In this document: positions 57,690 through 64,000 of the stretch, one piece after another
How positions within the stretch are numbered: position 1 is the first letter of the stretch
How the letters are laid out: every line of letters begins with the position of its first letter
DNA from: Thiopseudomonas alkaliphila
GTDB lineage: Bacteria; Pseudomonadota; Gammaproteobacteria; Pseudomonadales; Pseudomonadaceae
Direction: 5' to 3'
Assembly (NCBI RefSeq): GCF_001267175.1
Contig: NZ_CP012358.1
Coordinates: 343,501 to 407,500 of the forward strand
DNA length: 64,000 nucleotides
Program-made: the position numbers and the translations under genes
Notes under the pieces: generated by a model
Told to the model about the DNA's origin: nothing
Databases searched by the model: none
Seen by the model: only the letters and a program-made list of their open reading frames with translations

Positions 57690-59296
57690 ATCAACCTATT
57701 GCATTGTCGAGGCTATTGAAGAGCCGTTTTGAAAATTGGCTGATTGCTTTATTGCTGGGAGCTTTAACGTTATTTTCTGCGATTGCTTTATTGGCGGTGT
57801 CAGGTTGGTTTATTACTGCCTCGGCCATTGCAGGGTTAAGTGTAACCAGTGCTTACTTATTTGATTATTTTCGCCCAGCAGCGATGATTCGCTTTTTTGC
57901 GATTACTCGTACTGCAGGACGCTATGCAGAGCGGGTCACTTCGCATAATGCGGCGCTGGGTTTATTAAAAGATTTACGTTGTCAGGTGTTTGCTTGGTTA
58001 ACCCGCAAGCCAGTAAGTTTTGCGCGTCAGACAGAGGTTAACTCAGCGCAGCAAATGCACCGTTTGGTGGCAGATATTGATCGCTTAGATCACTTTCCAC
58101 TGCAGGTAATCAGTCCTTGGTGCTGGGCCAGCGTCATTGTCTTTGCTTTTTTGATTTTTGCAGCCTGGGTGCATCCCACATTGCTTTGGGCTTCTTTAGT
58201 CGGGGTGTTGTTGGCTTGGTTGATTATTCCGCTAGCCGCTGCTTATCGAGGATTACAATTAGCCCGTAGAGATGTTGAAACAGCCGAGCGGCGGCGTATG
58301 TTGATGCTGGAATCTTTACAGTTAGTGACGCCCTTAACTATGTGGCAGAACTGGCAAGTACAACAGCAGCAAGCACTGCAGGCAGATGCTGATTACCAGC
58401 AGCAACAGTTGCGTCAGCAGCGCTTGATTAGTTTGACGCGCCTGTGGCAGCAGTGGGCATTGGCTAGCAGTATGTTGGTCGTTTTGTGGTTGGGTTTGCC
58501 GTTAGTTGAGCAGCAGTTGATTAGTCTGCCTTGGCTGTTGGCGCCAGTGTTGGCGTTATTTGGTTTAAATGAAGCCTTGCTGCCCTTAGCGGCAAGCTTT
58601 ATTAGTCTGGGGGAAAGTCAGGCAGCTCGCGATCGTCTGAATCGCTTATATACGCCAATCTTACAGCCCCAAGCAGAGGTTAAAGTAGCGAATAAAGCAG
58701 ATGCTGACGTGAGCCTAATGGTCACAGAGCTCAGTGCCAAACATCAGGCGGCAGTGAGTGGGCCAACAGCGGTGTCTTTTAATTTGCAGCAAGGGCAAGC
58801 CTTATTGGTGACAGGGGCTTCGGGTGTCGGGAAATCAACCTTGTTGCAAGCTTTGGCGGGCTATTTGCCTTATACCGGTACGGTGCAGGCCTCACATCCG
58901 ATTGCTTATCTGTCACAGCAGTTGGATATTTTTGACTTGTCGTTGGCAGAAAATTTACGCTTAGCCAATGCAGCGGCCAGCGATGAGCAGTTATGGGTAG
59001 TTTTGGAACAGGTTGCTTTAGCAGATTGGGCGCGTCAGCAGCAAGGGCTTGCGACCCAGTTAGGCGAGTATGGTGCGCAGGTTTCAGGTGGGCAGGCGCG
59101 ACGGATAGCTTTGGCCAGAGTGCTGTTGAGTGAGCGCCCGATTTTATTACTGGATGAGCCTTTAGCTGGGTTAGATGCGCAGAGTGCGAGTGTGATCGAA
59201 GCCAGTTTGGCCGCTTATCAAGCCCAGGCAGTCATAGTGGTGGTTAGTCATCAAGCAATCACATTGCCGCAGTTGCAAACCTTGGTTTTACGCTAG
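57686..59296 (+). CDS. cydC: thiol reductant ABC exporter subunit CydC
   Basis: 536 residues; the ATG overlaps the cydD stop (ATGA). Transmembrane half (1-310), then GASGVGKST near 377, VSGGQ near 465 and LLLDEPLAGLD. It forms the heterodimer with CydD. Confidence 0.96.
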   Translation: MNQPIALSRLLKSRFENWLIALLLGALTLFSAIALLAVSGWFITASAIAGLSVTSAYLFDYFRPAAMIRFFAITRTAGRYAERVTSHNAALGLLKDLRCQVFAWLTRKPVSFARQTEVNSAQQMHRLVADIDRLDHFPLQVISPWCWASVIVFAFLIFAAWVHPTLLWASLVGVLLAWLIIPLAAAYRGLQLARRDVETAERRRMLMLESLQLVTPLTMWQNWQVQQQQALQADADYQQQQLRQQRLISLTRLWQQWALASSMLVVLWLGLPLVEQQLISLPWLLAPVLALFGLNEALLPLAASFISLGESQAARDRLNRLYTPILQPQAEVKVANKADADVSLMVTELSAKHQAAVSGPTAVSFNLQQGQALLVTGASGVGKSTLLQALAGYLPYTGTVQASHPIAYLSQQLDIFDLSLAENLRLANAAASDEQLWVVLEQVALADWARQQQGLATQLGEYGAQVSGGQARRIALARVLLSERPILLLDEPLAGLDAQSASVIEASLAAYQAQAVIVVVSHQAITLPQLQTLVLR

Positions 59297-59304
59297 GAGG
59301 AGAT

Positions 59305-60039
59305 GTGGCGATCGATCAGGCACGTAGTATATGTTTGCGCCAAGCTTGGCTAGCCCAACCCAGTACTCAGCACCTGTTGGAGGATGGTCGCGCTTGGTTA
59401 CAGTTGCAGTTGAGTAAGCATGTAGGCAGTTATTTGGTTAATTATCGGCCTTTATTTAGTGATTTTGAAAGTCCAGTCAAATATCAGATTTGCATGGCTA
59501 AAGCACAAGAGCGCAGTGCTGTCTCTGTGCAGCTGATTGCCAGTGATCAAGGTTGGCCCTTGATGCCTAACGCAGTAGACGTGGTGATTTTACAACATTG
59601 CTTAGAGTTTTCTGCAGAGCCAGATAGCCTGCTGCAGCAGGCGGTACAGTGCCTGCGTCCGGGCGGTCACTTGTTAATTCAGATGGTGAACCCCTTAAGC
59701 CGTTCTGGTCTCCAGCATCGCTGGCTGACTCGAGGTAGTCAGTATCGTGCCTGGCGCTTGTCGAGCATGTACCGCCATTTACAGGGGTTAAATATGTCGC
59801 CTGAGCTGCAACACTGGAGTGGATTTGGTGTTTGTGCTCAGCGCTTGAATTGCCTTAAATTTGCAAGGTTACAGCCGCATCTGGTGAATCGATGCAATCT
59901 GTTTGCTGGCCTCTATTGCGTCAGTGCGCGTAAGCTAGTGCGTGGTGATCTTGGGCCAGTGGTTCAAAAAACAGCATTTATTCAGCCGACGCTGCCTCTG
60001 GTGGGGGCAGCTACGCGGCGTGAAAAACCAAATAAGTAG
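59305..60039 (+). CDS. SAM-dependent methyltransferase-like protein
   Basis: 244 residues, GTG start after GGAGG. The second half of a class I methyltransferase is clear (WPLMPNAVDVVILQHCLEFSAEPDSLLQQAVQCLRPGGHLLIQMVNPLSR), but the glycine-rich motif I that binds AdoMet is hardly visible; SYLVNYRPLFSDF stands in its place. The same gene precedes rnhA in pseudomonads, so it is conserved in position. Activity is uncertain. Confidence 0.8.
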   Translation: MAIDQARSICLRQAWLAQPSTQHLLEDGRAWLQLQLSKHVGSYLVNYRPLFSDFESPVKYQICMAKAQERSAVSVQLIASDQGWPLMPNAVDVVILQHCLEFSAEPDSLLQQAVQCLRPGGHLLIQMVNPLSRSGLQHRWLTRGSQYRAWRLSSMYRHLQGLNMSPELQHWSGFGVCAQRLNCLKFARLQPHLVNRCNLFAGLYCVSARKLVRGDLGPVVQKTAFIQPTLPLVGAATRREKPNK

Positions 60040-60045
60040 TGAATC

Positions 60046-60489
60046 ATGAGTGATGATGTGGTTGTAATTTATACCGATGGTGCCTGTAAGGGTAATCCGG
60101 GGCCAGGTGGCTGGGGGGCTTTATTGACCTATAAGGGGAAGGAGCTTGCCTTGTGCGGTGGTGAAGCAGAAACAACCAATAACCGTATGGAATTAATGGC
60201 AGCGATTGAGGGCTTGAGAGCCTTAAAGCGTCCAACTAAGGTGCGGTTGGTGACAGACTCTACCTATGTCATGAAAGGGATGCAGGAGTGGCTAGCCAAT
60301 TGGAAAAAACGTGGCTGGAAAACTGCAAGCAAGCAACCAGTGAAAAATGTTGACCTATGGCAGGCGCTGGATCAGTTGGTTGCCGCGCATCAGGTTGAGT
60401 GGCAGTGGGTGCGTGGCCATACTGGTCATCCAGGTAATGAGCGAGCCGATGCATTGGCCAATCGTGGGGTAGAAGAGCTGAACTTATGA
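60046..60489 (+). CDS. rnhA: ribonuclease HI
   Basis: 147 residues with the catalytic acids in [12 protein letters not shown] (Asp), [13 protein letters not shown] (Glu), LVTDSTYV (Asp) and NERADALAN (Asp). It removes RNA from RNA-DNA hybrids. It shares a four-base overlap with dnaQ, as in most gammaproteobacteria. Confidence 0.97.
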   Translation: MSDDVVVIYTDGACKGNPGPGGWGALLTYKGKELALCGGEAETTNNRMELMAAIEGLRALKRPTKVRLVTDSTYVMKGMQEWLANWKKRGWKTASKQPVKNVDLWQALDQLVAAHQVEWQWVRGHTGHPGNERADALANRGVEELNL

Positions 60490-61202
60490 GATACATCGTA
60501 CTTGATACTGAAACCACGGGTATGCCCGTGCATGAGGGGCACCGAATCGTTGAAATTGGCTGCGTTGAGTTAGAGGATCGCACCCTAACTGGGCGGCACT
60601 TTCATGTTTATTTGCAGCCTGATCGCGACAGTGATCCTGAGGCGTTACGGGTGCATGGAATTACCAGTGAGTTCTTACAAGATAAGCCACGATTTGCTGA
60701 AGTTGCCGATGATTTTTATCAGTTTATTCAGGGTGCCTGCTTAGTCATTCATAACGCGGCTTTTGACGTAGGCTTTATTGAGAACGAATTTAGGTTGATT
60801 GGCCAGCAGGATCGCACGCGGATCACGGACTATTGCGAAGTGCTGGATACCTTAGAGTTAGCAAAGCAGCTGCATCCAGGTCAGCGCAACAACTTAGATG
60901 CTTTGTGTCGCCGTTATGATGTCGATAACTCTAATCGGGAGTTGCACGGGGCGCTGTTAGATGCGCAGATTCTCGCTGATGTTTATCTAGCAATGACTGG
61001 GGGGCAAACCGATTTAATGCTAGCCAGTGATGAGCCAGAGCCCTATGCCGTTGATCAGTCATTAACAGCACTTACGCCCATTTCACGTGATCGTCCAGCC
61101 TTAAAAATTATTCGTGCGACTGCCGCAGAGCTTGAGGCCCATGAGCAGCGTTTAGCTGATATCAGTAAGGCAGTGAAGGGGCCTGCGTTATGGCAGCAAT
61201 AG
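60486..61202 (+). CDS. dnaQ: DNA polymerase III epsilon subunit
   Basis: 238 residues. 3'-5' exonuclease motifs ExoI LDTETTGM, Exo[16 protein letters not shown] and Exo[17 protein letters not shown]. The C-terminal tail ends in ALWQ, which contacts the polymerase subunit. It provides proofreading during replication. Confidence 0.97.
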   Translation: MRYIVLDTETTGMPVHEGHRIVEIGCVELEDRTLTGRHFHVYLQPDRDSDPEALRVHGITSEFLQDKPRFAEVADDFYQFIQGACLVIHNAAFDVGFIENEFRLIGQQDRTRITDYCEVLDTLELAKQLHPGQRNNLDALCRRYDVDNSNRELHGALLDAQILADVYLAMTGGQTDLMLASDEPEPYAVDQSLTALTPISRDRPALKIIRATAAELEAHEQRLADISKAVKGPALWQQ

Positions 61203-61223
61203 TGCTATAGCCAGCAATTATCA

Positions 61224-61254
61224 AAAATGGCAGCTTGAGTCTGCCATTTTTTTT
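61224..61254 (+). terminator. rnhA-dnaQ terminator
   Basis: AAAATGGCAG-CTTGAGT-CTGCCATTTT followed by more T, 22 bases after the dnaQ stop. Confidence 0.94.
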
Positions 61255-61297
61255 GCCTGAAATTTGCCGCTCGATGAGGTCCGTTGTAGTGCGCGCT

Positions 61298-61326
61298 TTG
61301 CATACCTATAGGGGTATGTGTATAAT
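61298..61326 (+). promoter_or_regulatory. promoter with CsoR/CstR-like operator for the sulfur operon
   Basis: TTGCAT (61298-61303), 17 bases, TATAAT (61321-61326). The palindrome CATACCTATAGGGGTATG (61301-61318) fills the spacer. ATACC-x-GGTAT with a GC-rich centre is the type of site bound by CsoR-family repressors, among them the persulfide sensor CstR. The repressor gene is not in the window. Confidence 0.75.
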
Positions 61327-61360
61327 CGCCGATATTGATGGTTTTTTAGGAAGTGATGTG

Positions 61361-61792
61361 ATGACGATTGATTGGGCAAGCTTCGCGCCTTGGACCTCCT
61401 TATTAGCAGGAGTGATTCTGGGGGCGTCGGCTGGCGCTTTTGCGCTACTGAATGGCCGGGTGGCGGGAATCTCTGGCATGTTGAGCAGTTTGGTGTCTAA
61501 AGCAGAGGGCAAATCGGAAAAGCTTCTGTTTATGCTGGGCATGCTGTTAGCGCCGTTGTTATGGCAATTATTTCAAAGCTTGCCAGCAATTGAGTTCACT
61601 GCAGGCTGGGAGCTTACTTTGATTGCAGGTGTGTTAGTGGGGTTTGGTACTCGCTATGGTTCTGGCTGTACCAGCGGTCATGGAATTTGCGGTTTGTCAC
61701 GATTATCACCACGCTCCATGTTGGCGGTGCTGAGTTTTATGGCAACTGGCTTTATTACGGTGTATGTCATTCGCCATCTGATAGGAGCGTAA
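61361..61792 (+). CDS. YeeE/YedE-family sulfur transporter, first half protein
   Basis: 143 residues from ATG 61361 (AGGAAG upstream); an earlier in-frame start would include the promoter. Four hydrophobic helices and the signature RYGSGCTSGHGICGLSRLS, whose cysteine relays sulfur in the thiosulfate transporter TsuA. This is the PmpA-like N-terminal half, encoded separately from its partner next door. Confidence 0.93.
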   Translation: MTIDWASFAPWTSLLAGVILGASAGAFALLNGRVAGISGMLSSLVSKAEGKSEKLLFMLGMLLAPLLWQLFQSLPAIEFTAGWELTLIAGVLVGFGTRYGSGCTSGHGICGLSRLSPRSMLAVLSFMATGFITVYVIRHLIGA

Positions 61793-61795
61793 GTT

Positions 61796-62206
61796 ATGCG
61801 TAATCTAGCAGCGTTAATCTGTGGTTTAGTTTTTGGGATTGGCTTGTTGGTGGCAGGTATGCACCAGCCAACCAAAGTGCAGGGTTTTTTAGATATTGCT
61901 GGTAACTGGGATCCTTCGCTAGCCTTTGTGATGGGGGGAGCGATTGCTACAGCACTAGGCTTTTTTATGGTAGCGGGTAAGCGTGGTAAAGCAGTGCTAG
62001 GTGGGCCAGTTCAGCTGCCAACACGCCGAGATATTGATAAGCCGTTGGTGATTGGTAGTGCTTTATTTGGAATCGGCTGGGGGCTAGCAGGAATTTGCCC
62101 AGGTCCTGTGGTGGTGACCTTGTCGCTATTAAACTGGCAAACATTAGTTTTTTTAGCTGCGTTGCTGGTCACCATGAAAGCATACGACTTTATTGTTAAG
62201 AAATAA
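61796..62206 (+). CDS. YeeE/YedE-family sulfur transporter, second half protein
   Basis: 136 residues, three bases after the first half. GMHQPTKVQGFLDIAGNWDPSLAFVMGGA and GIGWGLAGICPGPV are the PmpB-type signatures with the second conserved cysteine. The two halves together should form the transporter that moves thiosulfate or another sulfur species through the inner membrane. Confidence 0.93.
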   Translation: MRNLAALICGLVFGIGLLVAGMHQPTKVQGFLDIAGNWDPSLAFVMGGAIATALGFFMVAGKRGKAVLGGPVQLPTRRDIDKPLVIGSALFGIGWGLAGICPGPVVVTLSLLNWQTLVFLAALLVTMKAYDFIVKK

Positions 62207-62297
62207 TCTGCAGGTGTGAGCGCAAAACAAGGATGTTTTTACTGCTCAGTCAGATCAAGCTGCCTAGCTAGGCAAGCATCAGAAGTAGGAGATAAGC

Positions 62298-63161
62298 ATG
62301 TCAATGCAAATTAAAGAGTTCTTTCATCAGGATACCTCTACCTATAGCTATGTAGTGACCGATAGTAAAACCAAGTGCTGCGCTATTATTGATTCAGTAT
62401 TGGACTACGATGCCGCTTCTGGGCGCACTGCTACCGTGGCAGCTGATGAGTTAGTAGCCTATGTTAAGCAGCAAGGTTTAACTGTTGAGTGGTTGCTAGA
62501 AACCCATGTGCATGCGGATCATTTATCAGCCGCGCCTTATTTAAAGCAGCAGCTAGGTGGTCTGTTAGCGATTGGTGAACATATCCTAGAAGTGCAAGAA
62601 GTGTTTGGTAAGTTATTTAATGCAGGCACTGAGTTTGCCCGTGATGGTCGTCAGTTCGATCGCTTATTCAAAGACGGTGATGTGTTTGCTATCGGTCAGC
62701 TTAAGGCGCGTGTTTTGCACACGCCAGGGCATACGCCAGCCTGTGTCAGTTATGTAATTGAAGATGCGGTGTTCGTGGGTGACACTTTATTTATGCCCGA
62801 TTATGGAACGGCGCGTTGCGACTTTCCAGGGGGAGATGCGCAAACTCTCTATCAGTCAATTCAAAAGTTATTTGCACTTCCTGATGAAACCCGTATGTAT
62901 ATGTGTCACGACTACAAAGCGCCAGGTCGTGAAGAGTACCTGTTTTTAACAACAGTGGGAGATGAGCGGCAAAATAATATCCATGTGCATCAGGGAGTAT
63001 CTGAGCAAGAATTTGTCACGATGCGTACCGAGCGAGATGCTGGATTATCAATGCCGCGTTTAATTCTTCCCTCAGTGCAGGTCAATATGCGGGCCGGTGA
63101 GCTGCCACCTGAAGAAGATAATGGGGTGAGCTACCTAAAAATCCCGCTTAATGCAGTTTAA
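62298..63161 (+). CDS. persulfide dioxygenase-like MBL-fold hydrolase
   Basis: 287 residues, GGAG before the ATG. Metal ligands: ETHVHADHLSA (HxHxDH), HTPGH, GDTLF with Asp, and MCHDYKAP. The sequence is of the ETHE1/Blh group, which uses one iron to oxidise glutathione persulfide. It lies between the sulfur transporter and the DUF442 gene, consistent with sulfide detoxification. Confidence 0.92.
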   Translation: MSMQIKEFFHQDTSTYSYVVTDSKTKCCAIIDSVLDYDAASGRTATVAADELVAYVKQQGLTVEWLLETHVHADHLSAAPYLKQQLGGLLAIGEHILEVQEVFGKLFNAGTEFARDGRQFDRLFKDGDVFAIGQLKARVLHTPGHTPACVSYVIEDAVFVGDTLFMPDYGTARCDFPGGDAQTLYQSIQKLFALPDETRMYMCHDYKAPGREEYLFLTTVGDERQNNIHVHQGVSEQEFVTMRTERDAGLSMPRLILPSVQVNMRAGELPPEEDNGVSYLKIPLNAV

Positions 63162-63177
63162 TTAATAAGGGTTAATC

Positions 63178-63612
63178 ATGGATATTAAAAAAATTTCAGA
63201 TAGTTTTTCAGTAGTTGCTCAATTGCAAGCCAGTGATCTAGAGGCGGTAAAAGCTGCAGGGTTTAAGACGCTGATTAATAACCGTCCTGACGCTGAAGAT
63301 GAAGGGCAGCCGTTGAATGATGATATTGCTAAAAAAGCGGCTGAACTGGATTTGGTATTTTATTACTTGCCGGTTATTTCAGGTCAGGTAACTGATGAGG
63401 CGGCGGCTGAGTTTGAAAAGATTTTAGCTAAAGTTGAAGCGCCAGTACTTGCGTTCTGTCGCAGTGGTAATCGTTGTCTGTGCTTGTGGAGTTTAGTTAA
63501 CGCCAGTCAAAACAAGAAGCCGTTTGCAGAATTACAAGCAACGGCTCAGCAAGCAGGTTTTGATTTAACCAACTTGCAGGCGCGGATTGAGCAACGGGCT
63601 GGCCATGCATAA
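63178..63612 (+). CDS. DUF442 sulfurtransferase/phosphatase-like protein
   Basis: 144 residues of the TIGR01244/DUF442 family: FKTLINNRPDAEDEGQP near residue 30, YYLPVISGQVTDE, and the active loop AFCRSGNRC with the family's Cys. In related proteins this domain is fused to the persulfide dioxygenase; here the two are neighbours. A second cysteine (CLCLW) directly follows the loop, where serine is more usual. Confidence 0.9.
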   Translation: MDIKKISDSFSVVAQLQASDLEAVKAAGFKTLINNRPDAEDEGQPLNDDIAKKAAELDLVFYYLPVISGQVTDEAAAEFEKILAKVEAPVLAFCRSGNRCLCLWSLVNASQNKKPFAELQATAQQAGFDLTNLQARIEQRAGHA

Positions 63613-64000
63613 GCGTAAGGCGTGGTTCAATTGGCTGCCCTGTTTGGAGTGGGGTAGCCAATACAGCAAGGCGGCAGCGGGTAAAGACGTGCTCGCTGCG
63701 GTCATTGTTACCTTAATGCTGATTCCGCAAAGCTTAGCTTACGCGATGCTGGCGGGATTGCCGCCAGTAACTGGGTTGTATGCCAGTATTTTACCCTTAG
63801 TGTTGTACGCCATTTTTGGCACCAGCCGCACCTTAGCTGTTGGTCCGGTGGCGGTGATATCCTTAATGACTGCCGCAGCACTTGAGCCACATTTTAGTTC
63901 AGGGTCTGCCGATTATATGGCTGCTGCTATGTTGTTGGCGATTTTGTCTGGGCTGGTGTTGTTGTTGATGGCGGTTTTTCGTCTTGGCTTTTTAGCTAAC
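63605..64000 (+). CDS. SulP-family anion transporter, N-terminal part
   Basis: 132 residues are visible before the window ends. The start overlaps the DUF442 stop by eight bases. WLPCLEWGSQYSKAAAGKDVLAAVIVTLMLIPQSLAYAMLAGLPPVTGLYASILPL is the conserved SulP N-terminus with helices 1-3, then GTSRTLAVGPVAVISLMT. Probably a sulfate or sulfite exporter or importer completing the sulfur operon; the C-terminal STAS domain lies outside. Confidence 0.93.
   Translation, partial: MHKRKAWFNWLPCLEWGSQYSKAAAGKDVLAAVIVTLMLIPQSLAYAMLAGLPPVTGLYASILPLVLYAIFGTSRTLAVGPVAVISLMTAAALEPHFSSGSADYMAAAMLLAILSGLVLLLMAVFRLGFLAN

Overview
The window is about two thirds prophage (positions 1 to roughly 42,470) and one third chromosome. 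The host looks like a comparatively low-GC member of the Pseudomonadaceae. The grounds are the tmRNA, whose tag reads ANDETYGEYALAA, a 448-residue TrpS, a DksA of the 147-residue Pseudomonas type, the methyltransferase-rnhA-dnaQ order, cydDC, and an operon of a RimK-like ligase, a 7TM inactive transglutaminase and a retropepsin-like protease. The species cannot be named from this window.

The prophage is a lambda-style temperate siphovirus that abuts the 3' end of ssrA (tmRNA, minus strand, ending at 42472). Its left end lies outside the window. Left arm, 1-8.4 kb: a leftward early region of short phage genes (ssb, Com regulator plus DNA adenine methylase, a CsrA homologue, a LuxR-type HTH membrane protein). 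It is interrupted by three AT-rich or exported-protein genes on the opposite strand (562, 1495, 6586), by a guanidine-II riboswitch with its Gdx/SugE exporter, and by several hairpin-rich non-coding stretches. Immunity region, 8.4-11 kb: a CI-like repressor followed by a soluble/membrane gene pair arranged like lambda rexAB, a Cro-like protein, and two clusters of 18-bp operator-like palindromes placed like lambda OL and OR. Early right, 11-16 kb: Rha-type regulator, O- and P-like replication genes with an iteron cluster inside the O-like gene, an integrase embedded in the early operon, RusA, and a candidate Q antiterminator. A DUF6161-like membrane protein gene then precedes a promoter-terminator unit that resembles lambda pR'-tR'.

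Late region, 17.4-42.3 kb: holin, HNH nuclease, cos-like sequence, terminases, HK97-type portal, ClpP-like protease, capsid and connectors, and a lambda-type tail. The tail genes include a G/GT -1 frameshift at GGGAAAG and a 2154-residue host-specificity protein with an internal duplication. They are followed by a lysozyme-like protein and Rz with a nested Rz1. Several intrinsic terminators lie inside the late operon just before major genes, which fits processive antitermination. A 1.5-kb insert between the tail chaperone and tape measure genes holds two zinc-ribbon membrane proteins and a structured region that may be related to C4/Icd-type phage antisense RNA.

Chromosomal part, 42.5-64 kb: ssrA, sigma-32-like promoter and clpB, a decayed metallo-beta-lactamase-fold gene, the glutamate-ligase/7TM/protease operon, an MFS transporter, yhcB (zapG), an alpha/beta hydrolase, trpS, dksA, a lipoprotein, ypfJ, cydDC, a methyltransferase-like gene, rnhA and dnaQ. 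A sulfur-handling operon follows (two YeeE/YedE half proteins, persulfide-dioxygenase-like MBL protein, DUF442 protein, SulP transporter). Its promoter contains a CsoR/CstR-like palindrome.

The strongest candidates for undescribed biology are the rex-like pair, the GIY-YIG-like and DUF6161-like cargo genes, the structured leaders of the leftward operon, and the zinc-ribbon/RNA insert in the tail operon.
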